From an uncultured Bacteroides sp. (GTDB lineage: Bacteria; Bacteroidota; Bacteroidia; Bacteroidales; Bacteroidaceae), in NCBI GenBank assembly GCA_900556625.1, contig USPQ01000027.1, positions 1-29,488 of the forward strand: a stretch of 29,488 nucleotides of DNA. The letters run 5' to 3'. A model generated the notes under the pieces. It was not told the DNA's origin. It did not search any database and was given only the letters and a program-made list of their open reading frames with translations. Positions 7,044 through 15,150 of this stretch are shown here, piece after piece. The position numbers and the translations under genes were made by a program. Each line of letters opens with the position of its first letter. Position 1 is the stretch's first letter.

Positions 7044-7484
7044 TTACTTATTTATAGGGTCCGTTGTATCCATATATTTCCTGTATTCCAGTTCTGTTTT
7101 AGCAAGGTTAATAAGAGTATTGACACCTTGAAAAACCTGTTTGGCCTGATTTACTTTATTAGGATCTTCTTTCACGTCCTTTATTTGTTGTAAAACCAAG
7201 TCTCTCATATCCTGTAAGATAGTAGGATTCACAGTAGATACCTTATTCAACCGTTCATTCGCTAACACAACAACTGTATTTGTTATCGCCCGGAAACGGT
7301 TCAACTTGGAAGCTAAATCAAACATACTAAAAACAAGTGTTTTACCATTGTTCAAGTATATTTCGACTTCGGTACCATCATCGCCAATACCATCGCAATA
7401 GCCTAATATGACTACTTCTTCATTCTGATAAAGGAATGCCTTGTTTACCATTTCCTTTAATCTATCTATTGCATTATCACTCAT
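7044..7484 (-). CDS. Hypothetical phage protein
   Basis: This 146-residue protein opens MSDNAIDRLKEMVNKAF. A beta-rich central part follows (EEVVILGYCDGIGDDGTEVEIYLNN), then a long helical C-terminal half, DMRDLVLQQIKDVKEDPNKVNQAKQVFQGVNTLINLAKTELEYR. The fold is reminiscent of small phage early proteins of unknown function, but no named family was recognised. Its start overlaps the stop of the HNH gene by 4 bases (ATGA), indicating coupled translation and supporting both boundaries. Confidence 0.6.
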   Translation of the reverse strand: MSDNAIDRLKEMVNKAFLYQNEEVVILGYCDGIGDDGTEVEIYLNNGKTLVFSMFDLASKLNRFRAITNTVVVLANERLNKVSTVNPTILQDMRDLVLQQIKDVKEDPNKVNQAKQVFQGVNTLINLAKTELEYRKYMDTTDPINK

Positions 7485-8251
7485 GATTCATTCTTTTTTG
7501 TTGCTTTATTAATTTGTCTATTCAAAACTCCTTTTAGCTTGATGAGGTACTGAACATCTTCAGGGTATCGGGCATACATTGAGTTTTGGGTTTTCATTTG
7601 TTCAGAACGACTAATCATGTATAAGTTATCTATACAAATATTCTGCTTATTTCCATCTTTGAACTGAATATTGTACCCAGGAGGTATTTCACCATTATGC
7701 TCAATCCATACAAGCCGGTGTTTAAGCTCAAAGACATTCGGTTCAGCAGTTTTCACTTCAATGTAACCATCACGGGTTATACGTTCATATCCAACTTCTT
7801 TATGGTTCTTTGGGATACATCCCTTTTTGAAACGTGTAGCTTTCGTTTTTTCAATTTGAGCATCAGACATGTATTCCGTTTGCTTGCGTCCTTTATTCAT
7901 TGGTTGGTGCCCTTTGGGGAAGAAACCCTTTGAGGAATGTTCAAATAAGAACTTTGCAGATTTTCTCAATTTTAGTTTGAAAGCCATACCAGCAACCGCA
8001 CTTTCAGTTGAACCAAGCATCGAAGCTATTTCAAGATTGGTATGATCGGGATAAAGAGCTATTAGCTTTTGTCTTTTAACCGGACTCCAAACCCTCACGT
8101 CTGGCGAACGTTTTAATTTACGTATTAAGGCTTTTGCCTTCACAGCCTCAGGTGTTTTGTCCAGGCGACCAGCAAGCTCTTTTAAATTAGCAGTTGGATA
8201 CTCGCTATCAAGTATAGCGAGTTGCTCATTAGTCCAAGTTCTCATAAGCAT
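7481..8251 (-). CDS. HNH endonuclease with two SANT/Myb-like repeats
   Basis: This is a 256-residue protein. Two helix-turn-helix repeats of SANT/Myb type lie at about residues 6-42 (WTNEQLAILDSEYP...LAGRLDKTPEAVKAKA) and 55-95 (WSPVKRQKLIALYPDHTNLEIASMLGST). A linker rich in Lys and Gly leads to an HNH_3-type nuclease at about 165-215 (ELKHRLVWIEHNGEIPPGYN, then NICIDNLYMISR). The HR in LKHR and the IDNL segment are the family's usual catalytic-loop landmarks. Such proteins act as free-standing homing-type or phage-processing nucleases with sequence-specific DNA binding. The start could also be the ATG two codons later. It lies in the P3 operon, 21 bp after parB. Confidence 0.75.
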   Translation of the reverse strand: MLMRTWTNEQLAILDSEYPTANLKELAGRLDKTPEAVKAKALIRKLKRSPDVRVWSPVKRQKLIALYPDHTNLEIASMLGSTESAVAGMAFKLKLRKSAKFLFEHSSKGFFPKGHQPMNKGRKQTEYMSDAQIEKTKATRFKKGCIPKNHKEVGYERITRDGYIEVKTAEPNVFELKHRLVWIEHNGEIPPGYNIQFKDGNKQNICIDNLYMISRSEQMKTQNSMYARYPEDVQYLIKLKGVLNRQINKATKKNES

Positions 8252-8272
8252 ATCAAGAAAGAGAGGAAACCG

Positions 8273-9991
8273 TTAGGCTTCCTCTATATTATCGTTATTT
8301 AGCTCTTTCAGTCTTTCTTTGAGCTTCTTTTCTTTCTTATCATATGAATCCGCAAGTTTCTTAGAGAGCGCTTTGAAATCATCCGGATATTGTTCTGCAA
8401 AAAGGATTTTCTGACACTTTTGCAAATAGGAGTAGAAATTCACATTATTCGATGATAAGCATTCAGCAATAAAGGCTCTATACCATTGGTGTCGGTCAGC
8501 TTGGTTGTTCTTGACATAATTTACAAAATCACTCTCACCATTCCATTTTTTTAAATTCAGTTTTTCAAGATAAGTACTGCTACAACCGCTAAGAACCAGC
8601 ACATCAAAAACAAGTTGTTCATTTTCAGAGAATTCTTTTGTTCTCTGATAATATGTTTTCTCTTGCGCCCACTTGCGCATTTCTTCAGCAGACTTCTCCT
8701 TGACTATATCCTTCGCTCTTTTTAATTGGGCGTTTATTTTTTCCCTTTCTATCTCTTTTAGATCGGCAACGGCGGAAGTAGAGGAAGCCGTTTCTTTTCT
8801 AACATAATAGAAACTAACGTTAAATTCGGGAGAATAATGTCCAAAAAATGAAAGACAACGATAAACTTCTCCATCTTCAAGCATTTTCAAAGTGCGTTCA
8901 TCATCTTCTGAATACCAGCACTTACATCTAAAGATTTCATCAGGATCAACTATTTCAAATCCAAGTTGTTTAACAGCTTCCAAAGTTTTTTCATAGAAAA
9001 CCTTTCTATCTTCTCCCCAATATGTATCGGGACGTCTAGCGATAATTACTGTTTTTCCAAATGAAAGAGGTTCGCCAACTTTAACAAGATGTTCATATTC
9101 TAGTTGAATTTTCCGCGTCACATAAGCAATCTGTTTTTTCTCATAGCAAGCAGCATTGATACATCTAGCATCCTTACTATTCATTTCATAGAACAAACAA
9201 CCATGATTACACGTATTATTCTCACATTGAGAACATGATTTAATATCGGTATTTTCCCAATTATCGGAATCATCTTTAATCCAAGGTGCGTTACCAAGCT
9301 CCATGAAAGAATTACTCACAAATTCTCGAATCATAGCAGTAGTACATTGTTCTTCCTCCTCCTCATGAAACTCTTTTTGAGTATCTTCATCCAATTTAGA
9401 AAGAATCATAGCACCGGACAATGGTATATCTCCATTTCTTACCCGCTCTTTTAGTTCAGGAATAAGAGAATTCAATTTAATACGGTCAAAAACAAACCGG
9501 GTAGACTTTCCTATTTTAAGAGCGATATCTTCCAAAGTTCGTCCTTTTTCAGCCAACTGCGCAAAGGCAAAAGCTTCTTCGATGGGATCAACATCTTTTC
9601 TTTGAAGATTCTCGGTAATCATCGCTTCAAAAGCCTCATCATCTGTCATTTCTCTGACAATGCAGGATATTGTCTGAAATTTTTCCGACTTTTTTCGATG
9701 GGCTTTGATTTTTGCAACATTCGCTTCATCTTCCTTTGCTTTCAAAAGTGACACAGCCCGGAAACGACGCTCACCGCAAACAATTTCGTATGTGTAAGGT
9801 AGTGGGGTAACATCTCCGGTTTCTAGGTTAGTCATCTCCTCGGATTTAGCAACTCTGACAGTGATAGGTTGCAATAAACCTTGCTTTTCAATGTTGCTTG
9901 CAAGCTCTTCAAGAGCTGCTTCATCAAAAGTCTTTCTCGGATTCAAAGGAGAAGGACTGATAAGGTCAATTCTAATGTTTTGTACTTCCAT
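8273..9991 (-). CDS. Large ParB/RepB-family protein with a Cys cluster
   Basis: This 572-residue protein has an N-terminal ParB domain: NPR at 17-19, GERRFRA (73-79, the CTP/phosphate-binding box), ENLQRKDVDPIEEA (127-140) and a HTH around 150-180. A segment at 250-285 with Cys253, 256, 261, 265, 277 and 282 looks like a metal-binding module. The long C-terminal half is charged and coiled-coil-rich (about 405-450 and 545-572). Typical chromosomal ParB is about 300 residues, so this is a phage/plasmid-specific long form. No ParA is present, so a role in plasmid partition is unlikely; DNA clamping or nuclease-like regulation is possible. It is the first gene after promoter P3, with the GTCAAACC leader. 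Confidence 0.8.
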   Translation of the reverse strand: MEVQNIRIDLISPSPLNPRKTFDEAALEELASNIEKQGLLQPITVRVAKSEEMTNLETGDVTPLPYTYEIVCGERRFRAVSLLKAKEDEANVAKIKAHRKKSEKFQTISCIVREMTDDEAFEAMITENLQRKDVDPIEEAFAFAQLAEKGRTLEDIALKIGKSTRFVFDRIKLNSLIPELKERVRNGDIPLSGAMILSKLDEDTQKEFHEEEEEQCTTAMIREFVSNSFMELGNAPWIKDDSDNWENTDIKSCSQCENNTCNHGCLFYEMNSKDARCINAACYEKKQIAYVTRKIQLEYEHLVKVGEPLSFGKTVIIARRPDTYWGEDRKVFYEKTLEAVKQLGFEIVDPDEIFRCKCWYSEDDERTLKMLEDGEVYRCLSFFGHYSPEFNVSFYYVRKETASSTSAVADLKEIEREKINAQLKRAKDIVKEKSAEEMRKWAQEKTYYQRTKEFSENEQLVFDVLVLSGCSSTYLEKLNLKKWNGESDFVNYVKNNQADRHQWYRAFIAECLSSNNVNFYSYLQKCQKILFAEQYPDDFKALSKKLADSYDKKEKKLKERLKELNNDNIEEA

Positions 9992-10032
9992 AATTTAATT
10001 ATATTGGTTTGACTTCTAATTCATTACATCAG

Positions 10033-10091
10033 TAAATTTATCGTAAAATGACAAGTTATGCAAACAGAAACTTCGCCATTTTAACGCCATT
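10033..10091 (-). promoter_or_regulatory. Promoter P3
   Basis: On the minus strand AATGGCG repeats (10085-10091 and 10074-10080) are 11 bp apart. TTTG (10061-10064), a 20-bp spacer and TAAATTTA (10033-10040) follow. All spacings are identical to P1, P2 and P4. It drives the large parB gene and the downstream genes to the glycosyltransferase. The upstream repeat nearly touches the stop of the 73-residue gene at 10093. Confidence 0.8.
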
Positions 10092-10092
10092 T

Positions 10093-10314
10093 TCATGCGG
10101 GCTTATTACGTATTTGAATGAAGCCACGTTTTTCCGTTTCCCGAAGCAATTCCATATCTTCCTCACGGATATAACAATCCGTTTCACCATTAACAGTTGT
10201 GTGATTAGGAATACCAAAACGCTCCCGTATTCTTCTTTTCACTTCAGGAATATCTTCAAGTTTGATATGCCTAGTGTTCCAGTAAATTGTCACCTTCTGC
10301 TTCTTGTTTGCCAT
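10093..10314 (-). CDS. Small hypothetical phage protein
   Basis: This 73-residue basic protein begins MANKKQKVTIYWNTRHIKLEDIPEVKRRIRERFG. A central VNGETDCYI and a helix EEDMELLRETEKRGFI follow. The beta-helix-beta-helix alternation suggests a compact small domain, but no family is recognised. It overlaps the end of the DUF6633 gene by 44 bases in another frame, so expression is likely coupled. It is the last gene of the P4 unit and stops two bases before the P3 repeats. Confidence 0.6.
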   Translation of the reverse strand: MANKKQKVTIYWNTRHIKLEDIPEVKRRIRERFGIPNHTTVNGETDCYIREEDMELLRETEKRGFIQIRNKPA

Positions 10315-10918
10315 TTTCTCTTTTGTTTAGATAAGAGATTATTTCATTTGAGAGACTTAACGCTTTAGCAGCTTCTTCATCTCCTTGCCCAACTCTAAGT
10401 TTGAGTTCGTTCCGGTATTCTTCATACGACAAGCCACTTGTATAGTTCACTTCCTCCGACAAATTCTCTTTATGAAAATTCCATGACTGATTATCAGCAA
10501 CAGCACAACGTTCTTTATTGTATTCACGAAGCCAACTCATGATGACCTGACCATCAATTCTATTATAGATATTGCCATATTTCATTTTCATTGCGTTCTT
10601 GAAACACAGTTTAAAATCATCAGTTTTCATATATGGATATTCTTCAATGATTAAATCTACTGTAGTAGCGACTTGTGTAGCCGACATTGGATTACCGACA
10701 TTGAAAAACTCCAAGGCATCAGCTATCAATATGACCAACACTGCTCTGGCTTGCGGCTCACCAAACTTTCTTATAATAGTGCCAATAGAAGGTTCATCAC
10801 TTTGAAATACATCTTCAACCTTCTTGGGGCATAGAGCTTTGCAATAGTTTTTCGGCGAGGTCCGTAAGACTGCTAACCGATTCTCTTCTTGTGGCCGCAG
10901 TATCAGTTCGTTTTCCAT
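10271..10918 (-). CDS. DUF6633-type phage protein, probable replication accessory
   Basis: This 215-residue protein has a core at about residues 48-135: IIRKFGEPQARAVLVILIADALEFFNVGNPM, then QVATTVDLIIEEYPYMKTDDFKLCFKNAMKMKYGNIYNRIDGQVIMSWLREY. This helical domain matches DUF6633 as found beside phage replication genes in Bacteroidetes. It faces the DUF6291 gene upstream and overlaps it by 104 bases, an unusually long overlap in two frames. By position it may assist helicase loading or primosome assembly, as DnaC/DnaT-like partners do; that is inference. No ATPase motif was seen. Confidence 0.6.
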   Translation of the reverse strand: MENELILRPQEENRLAVLRTSPKNYCKALCPKKVEDVFQSDEPSIGTIIRKFGEPQARAVLVILIADALEFFNVGNPMSATQVATTVDLIIEEYPYMKTDDFKLCFKNAMKMKYGNIYNRIDGQVIMSWLREYNKERCAVADNQSWNFHKENLSEEVNYTSGLSYEEYRNELKLRVGQGDEEAAKALSLSNEIISYLNKRENGKQEAEGDNLLEH

Positions 10919-11627
10919 TGTAATTTCCTTCTAAAATTTTAGTAAAATTCGCAGACTTGAATATCCAGTCAAAAGTGCACCTCCAATTTTTATCGTTTTG
11001 TCCAAGCAAGAAAGGACTGTCTAAAACCAATTGGAACACATCGAATACAGCTTGCTTCCCGTATTGTGCGACACGTGCTTTAATAGCTTTCTTTCGTTTT
11101 GCATCTATGGACTTTATAGCAGGAAGTTTACCTTTAAACGTGGAATTAAAATAATCCATTAGCCCACCCCAATCAATCTTTTCCTCGGGGAACAAAGAAA
11201 GCTCGTCTTTCTTTGATTCTCCTTTAGGAGAAGTTTCTTTCTTTTTTAAATGAGAATCATTATCATCTACATAATCATTATCATATTCATTATCATTATC
11301 GGGTTTTGTGGGTTCTTTTGGGTTTCCAAATAACCCAGTGGGTTTTGTGGGTTCTTTGGGTTCTTTTGGGTTTTCACTTTTCGGACGTCCCCCCTTAGAA
11401 CCATTGCTCTTATTCCTTTCCACAATAGACATATACTTTTCAGTATCCCTGTCTATATCTATCTTTATAAAGTTGAAAGCAATATTTGCCATAGGTTTCA
11501 ACCCCCGAAGATTTCCCGTTGTCGCATACTCAATTATGCTTTCGTAAATCTCCAGCCTGACATCATCCGGCAAATCCTTGATTGCTTCTCTCCACCCTTT
11601 ATAAAAGATGAATGAATTTCTTTCCAT
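10815..11627 (-). CDS. DUF6291 protein with DnaD-like architecture, putative replisome organizer
   Basis: This is a 270-residue protein. The N-terminal SFIFYKGWREAIKDLPDDVRLEIYESIIEYATTGN... (about residues 4-75) matches DUF6291. A low-complexity linker (about 78-145) holds repeated NPKEPTKP units and an acidic Asp/Asn run. A C-terminal domain at about 155-235 with LPAIKSIDAKRKKAIKAR and W-x-C-TFDWIFKSANF-x-KILEGNY resembles the DnaD/DUF7833-type C-terminus of phage replication-initiation proteins. The linker also holds ELSLF, one residue off the clamp-binding consensus. It probably binds phage origin DNA. The last 104 bases overlap the DUF6633 gene. Confidence 0.65.
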   Translation of the reverse strand: MERNSFIFYKGWREAIKDLPDDVRLEIYESIIEYATTGNLRGLKPMANIAFNFIKIDIDRDTEKYMSIVERNKSNGSKGGRPKSENPKEPKEPTKPTGLFGNPKEPTKPDNDNEYDNDYVDDNDSHLKKKETSPKGESKKDELSLFPEEKIDWGGLMDYFNSTFKGKLPAIKSIDAKRKKAIKARVAQYGKQAVFDVFQLVLDSPFLLGQNDKNWRCTFDWIFKSANFTKILEGNYNGKRTDTAATRRESVSSLTDLAEKLLQSSMPQEG

Positions 11628-11662
11628 ATTTTAAGGGATTGTACTCCGATTAGTAATAAAAC

Positions 11663-12127
11663 TCACAGACCTTTTGCTTCCTTCAGTTTTTTCGCTTCTT
11701 CCTTGTAATGAGTAATCAGCTTTTCTAATTGAAAGTCACTAAATTGCTTAGAAACATTTTTCTTGGCTTCCAGGAGTAGCACATTTCGTTCACCATACTT
11801 GGCAACTAGACGTCTGCGATAATCCTGAATATTTCCTTCCATGAAGCGGTTACAATGTGAACATTGAGCATTGCAGTTCATTTCATCAAAGCGAGTACTC
11901 ATGTGTTGGCGGTTGATGTAATGACCGCAATCTGCTTTATTGAAAGGCTTTATTTTACCACATGAAATACACTGAAAATATCCATTAGGCATCGTATCAC
12001 GATAACGGATGAATAAACTAAATATTCTGTCTAGTTCATTGACAAGATCAGGTTTCTTCTTGACCTTAACACCTTCTACCTCGAAAAGAGGCTTTTTCTT
12101 TTCTTTCTTCTTGTAATTTCTCCACAT
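11663..12127 (-). CDS. ninG: NinG/Rap-like recombination nuclease
   Basis: The 154-residue protein is read from the ATG at 12125-12127 (MWRNYKKKEKK); a longer reading would overlap the helicase gene by 49 bases. CISCGK at 53-58, ADCGHYINRQHMSTRFDEMNC (65-85), then CSHCNRFMEGN (89-99) form the Cys/His pattern of the lambda NinG (Rap) family. Rap is a structure-specific endonuclease that cuts D-loops and Holliday-type junctions during phage recombination. It lies 5 bp after the helicase gene in the P4 recombination operon, which suits that role. The C-terminus is a charged helix. Confidence 0.75.
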   Translation of the reverse strand: MWRNYKKKEKKKPLFEVEGVKVKKKPDLVNELDRIFSLFIRYRDTMPNGYFQCISCGKIKPFNKADCGHYINRQHMSTRFDEMNCNAQCSHCNRFMEGNIQDYRRRLVAKYGERNVLLLEAKKNVSKQFSDFQLEKLITHYKEEAKKLKEAKGL

Positions 12128-12132
12128 GATAA

Positions 12133-13290
12133 TTAAAATACTACATTGGTTAATTGACGGCCACGACTCATTATACACCATTTTCCCTTTTCAGGCTGTT
12201 CTATGCGTAACTCTTCAACACGCCCAAAGCGCCGGAAATTCCCACTCAAATCAACAACCCAACCCTCTTTACCTTGGCAGGGACGAATGACACGACCGAC
12301 CATTTGATAATAGAGGGAAAGGGATTTGGTTGGACGTGCAAGAACAACCGTATCAAGCTCCGGGTAATCGAATCCGGTTGTAAGTACGCCGACATTAGCA
12401 ACAACTTTTATTCTTCCATCTTTAAAACCTTTCAGAATTCGTGCCCTTTCTTCCTTTGGAGTAGAACCGCTAACGATCGCACAATTAGGAATTTCGGAAG
12501 CCAGTTTTTCAGCTTCACGAATAAACCTCGTGAATATTAAAATACCTTTGCGTGGTATGCCCGATTTGGGGTTCAACAGACGTTTTGTCCATCCAACTAT
12601 ATCTTTGTATATGTCCACACGTTCAAACTCTTGCAGAAGACTTTTTTCATCGTAATCTGCACCAGTAGAATTAGTCCTGACTCTACTTAAATCCAACTTT
12701 GTAATATCATAGTATTTCAAACTTGCGAGAAATCCTTTAGCAAGTAGTTCACTCACCTGACAGTGATAAATAACATCAGTGAAAACCTTTGGCCGGGTAC
12801 GAGTTATAAATTTAAGTATAGCACCACCTCTTCCTGAACATAATCTGTAAGGAGTCGCTGTCAGCCCAATAACTTTCCTTTGCTCATCTTCAAAGAATTC
12901 CTTATACATTCCTTTCTCAGGATTCACTAAATGACATTCATCAATCAGAACGTGCTTGAAATGTTTGAAGAAACTCATGTGTTTCATCACACTACCAATC
13001 ATAGCGAACGTAATACGATTGATATCCTTTCTTCCGGCAGAAGCTGAATAAACTCCACAATCGAATATGCCGTATGATTGAAGTTTCGCAAAATTTTGTT
13101 CGAGTATTTCCTTGCTAGGCTGGAACACTATCAGCGGCCCGTCTATCCGTGCAGCTATATTGGCAATGACAAGGGACTTCCCGGCACCAGTGGGAAGAAC
13201 TATCACGTAGTTTTTCTTTTCCTTGGATTTAAAAACGCTGACCGCTGCATCACTAGCACTTTTTTGGTAGTCTCTTAACTGGTATGTCAT
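12133..13290 (-). CDS. Superfamily 2 DEAD/DEAH-type helicase
   Basis: This 385-residue protein has the core SF2 motifs: Walker A PTGAGKS (33-39), DECH (117-120), TATP (144-147), motif V-like TTGFDYPELDTV (about 304-315) and motif VI QMVGRVIRP (329-337). The short accessory segments and total length fit the phage-type DEXH helicases related to RecG/UvrB-like annealing or branch-migration enzymes (T4 UvsW is a functional analogue). In the operon it stands between an HNH nuclease and NinG, so branch migration or recombination-dependent replication is likely. Overlap with the HNH gene is 4 bases. Confidence 0.85.
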   Translation of the reverse strand: MTYQLRDYQKSASDAAVSVFKSKEKKNYVIVLPTGAGKSLVIANIAARIDGPLIVFQPSKEILEQNFAKLQSYGIFDCGVYSASAGRKDINRITFAMIGSVMKHMSFFKHFKHVLIDECHLVNPEKGMYKEFFEDEQRKVIGLTATPYRLCSGRGGAILKFITRTRPKVFTDVIYHCQVSELLAKGFLASLKYYDITKLDLSRVRTNSTGADYDEKSLLQEFERVDIYKDIVGWTKRLLNPKSGIPRKGILIFTRFIREAEKLASEIPNCAIVSGSTPKEERARILKGFKDGRIKVVANVGVLTTGFDYPELDTVVLARPTKSLSLYYQMVGRVIRPCQGKEGWVVDLSGNFRRFGRVEELRIEQPEKGKWCIMSRGRQLTNVVF

Positions 13291-13562
13291 AATTTGATGT
13301 GATATTTATGAACTTTCGAATGACAGTCACCACAAAGGGTAACGAGACAATCAAGATGTTCAAGTTCATGACCAACGATTGATTTTCCGTTAACCCTGTA
13401 TGTTTTGTGGTGAATCTCTAAATTGAAGTCTTTACCGCACATCTGGCATTTATGTCCGTCCCTAATACGAATTTTACGCTTGGCTTCTTCCCAATCTGGA
13501 TTATTCACAAGCCGCTTCACATAGTTGGACTTCCTGCCTTTTTTGTGCTGCAATCTACTCAT
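13287..13562 (-). CDS. HNH endonuclease
   Basis: This 91-residue protein starts at the ATG at 13560-13562 (MSRLQHKKGRK), overlapping the upstream gene by 8 bases; the longer start would overlap it by 86 bases. It is a classic compact HNH: CQMCG at 39-43, EIHHKTY (49-55), HELEHLDCLVTLCGDCHSKVH (65-85). Cys39, Cys42, Cys77 and Cys80 form the structural zinc site and the HH pair the catalytic centre. It could be a phage nicking/processing nuclease. It is not beside terminase genes in the window, and its place in the recombination operon suggests a role in DNA processing. Confidence 0.8.
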   Translation of the reverse strand: MSRLQHKKGRKSNYVKRLVNNPDWEEAKRKIRIRDGHKCQMCGKDFNLEIHHKTYRVNGKSIVGHELEHLDCLVTLCGDCHSKVHKYHIKL

Positions 13563-14223
13563 CGTCTTCCGGTTCTTCTTCAGGAAGTTTATCAGACAGG
13601 TCTTCTTCGAACTTGTCCCCATAATCTTCTGTATCATCAATAGGACGTTCTACTTCAGGATATTCAATACCAAACAAATCAAGCATCGCTTTTCTGTTTC
13701 GATCTTCCTGTGCCCAAAGAGAACGTTTGTCCCAATCAGGAATTTTTTCAGCTTTCACAAGCTTAAACTCACCGTTCACCCATGAATAATACAGGAAATA
13801 TCCATCAAGAGCAAACCGGATCGTATTCTTACTTGAAAGATGATACTCCCTCGTCCCCTTTTTGACCTCGGCAGCCAGGTCTTTAATTTCAGTCTTAATA
13901 GAAGCTAACCTGTCTTGTGCATCACTCTTAATTTTCTTCGCACGTTCAATGGCTTCCAACAGTTCACGTTCGCGTTTGGGGACCTCATTCTCTTGCTTGA
14001 TGCAATACTCTTCACGAATTTCGGAAATCTCAAATTCATCCAGTAAACGTTGTGTCACCTCACTTTCAGGAAATGTAGCATTGAAATGCTCATTCACCAA
14101 CTTTATCAATTCATCTACATTCGTAGAACCCTGAAATAAAACAGGGGGAAATTTTTCCCGAATAGAATCGGGAACTACAAACTCGATTGTCTCGGGTTCG
14201 TAGTTTCTCAAATTTGCAATCAT
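13555..14223 (-). CDS. Coiled-coil phage protein of unknown function
   Basis: This is a 222-residue acidic protein. Residues about 75-130 form a long heptad-like coiled coil (KRERELLEAIERAKKIKSDA, then RLASIKTEIKDLAAEVKKG). A beta-rich part follows (YHLSSKNTIRFALDGYFLYYSWVNGEF), and the tail is very acidic (EEDLSDKLPEEEPEDDE). No catalytic motif was seen. It lies 18 bp after the NinB-like gene and overlaps the HNH gene, within the recombination operon. An acidic tail of this kind could mimic DNA or bind SSB-like proteins, but that is a guess. Confidence 0.6.
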   Translation of the reverse strand: MIANLRNYEPETIEFVVPDSIREKFPPVLFQGSTNVDELIKLVNEHFNATFPESEVTQRLLDEFEISEIREEYCIKQENEVPKRERELLEAIERAKKIKSDAQDRLASIKTEIKDLAAEVKKGTREYHLSSKNTIRFALDGYFLYYSWVNGEFKLVKAEKIPDWDKRSLWAQEDRNRKAMLDLFGIEYPEVERPIDDTEDYGDKFEEDLSDKLPEEEPEDDE

Positions 14224-14241
14224 AAATTATAAAAGGATTAA

Positions 14242-14694
14242 TTAGTACCGGTTTTGGTACTCATGAATAAAATCTAAGTAATGCTGGTCTTCAGGCAACG
14301 GAAGTGTAATACCAAACTCGGTGGCCGCATCTATTTTCACGCTTTCCATGAAATTATGCATCTCTAAAGTATTAAGTTTACTTGTTCCTCGCACAATAGT
14401 TTCCACTTTACCATTCACATGAACCTGTTTCACAAGAAACTTCTTACAATACAAGTCATGTATATCCTGAACTCCAGCAGCAGTGCTCCAATACTCTTCA
14501 CCTGTGTATTCACGCAAACAGGCACCAATACACTGAAACCATTTCCACATGAGAGCATTTTGATTTAATGTTCTCGGCTGTGTTTTTTTCTTAATGGTTA
14601 CAGTGTATTCTCCATTACGAAGTGTGCTGCACATGAACTCGAAAGACTTATCCATTTGGATTTTGCCATCTTTCTTCGTCAATGTTGCTTCCAT
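14242..14694 (-). CDS. ninB: NinB-like recombination mediator
   Basis: This 150-residue protein has the NinB (lambda Orf) signature RTLNQNALMWKWFQCIG (41-57), compare R-S-L-x-QNAKMW. Further on are RGTSKLNTLEMHNFMESV and a terminal EFGITLPLPEDQHYLDFIHEY, matching the family's STLNT-x-EM and G-V-x-LPxPED features. Lambda Orf binds SSB and ssDNA and helps load the annealing protein in place of RecFOR. Position next to ssb supports this. It has 6 bp spacing from ssb. Confidence 0.7.
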   Translation of the reverse strand: MEATLTKKDGKIQMDKSFEFMCSTLRNGEYTVTIKKKTQPRTLNQNALMWKWFQCIGACLREYTGEEYWSTAAGVQDIHDLYCKKFLVKQVHVNGKVETIVRGTSKLNTLEMHNFMESVKIDAATEFGITLPLPEDQHYLDFIHEYQNRY

Positions 14695-14700
14695 AACCTA

Positions 14701-15150
14701 TCAGAATGGCAAATCGTCCTTGGTCGGTGGTGGCGGTGGCGGGCACTCATTCACCGCACTTCGAGTCTGATTATTGGTGTGTTCCGGAAGAGGTGGCGGT
14801 GGTGGCGCTTGTTGAGGCTTAACAGAAAGCATCTCCATATTATCAACAAAAAGTTCTGTAATATACCGTTTAATTCCTCTGCTATCATCATAACTCCGAG
14901 TTCTTATCTTTCCTTCCAGATACAACTTGTCTCCCTTATGGACATACTTCTCAACAACATCGGCAAGACCACGCCAAACAACAATATTATGCCATTCAGT
15001 TCTTTCAGGAACCTGTGTTCCATTGGCAAGGGTATAACCTTTTTCAGTGGTGGCAAAGGAGAAAGTGGCCACTTTAGAACCAGCTTCCAAAATTCTAATA
15101 TCGGGGTCTTTGCCAACATGCCCGATAAGCATCAATTTGTTTAAACTCAT
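14701..15150 (-). CDS. ssb: Single-stranded DNA-binding protein
   Basis: This 149-residue protein has an OB-fold at residues 1-107 with the usual opening MSLNKLMLIGHVGKDPDIR, EWHNIVVW (53-60), then GDKLYLEGKIRTRSYDD (73-89). A Pro-rich linker with two runs of six and five prolines follows, and it ends in the acidic tip DDLPF (145-149), the peptide that recruits exonucleases, helicases and recombination mediators. Length is normal for a phage SSB. Its start overlaps the exonuclease stop by 4 bases. It coats ssDNA made by that exonuclease and hands it to the Rad52-like protein. Confidence 0.95.
   Translation of the reverse strand: MSLNKLMLIGHVGKDPDIRILEAGSKVATFSFATTEKGYTLANGTQVPERTEWHNIVVWRGLADVVEKYVHKGDKLYLEGKIRTRSYDDSRGIKRYITELFVDNMEMLSVKPQQAPPPPPLPEHTNNQTRSAVNECPPPPPPTKDDLPF

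Noticed and set aside
11280..11380. Dense GGGTTTTGTGGGTTCTTT repeats, possibly a regulatory repeat or CRISPR-like array
   Set aside because: They encode the in-frame NPKEPTKP linker of the DUF6291 protein, units are short and unequal, and no spacers or cas genes are present.
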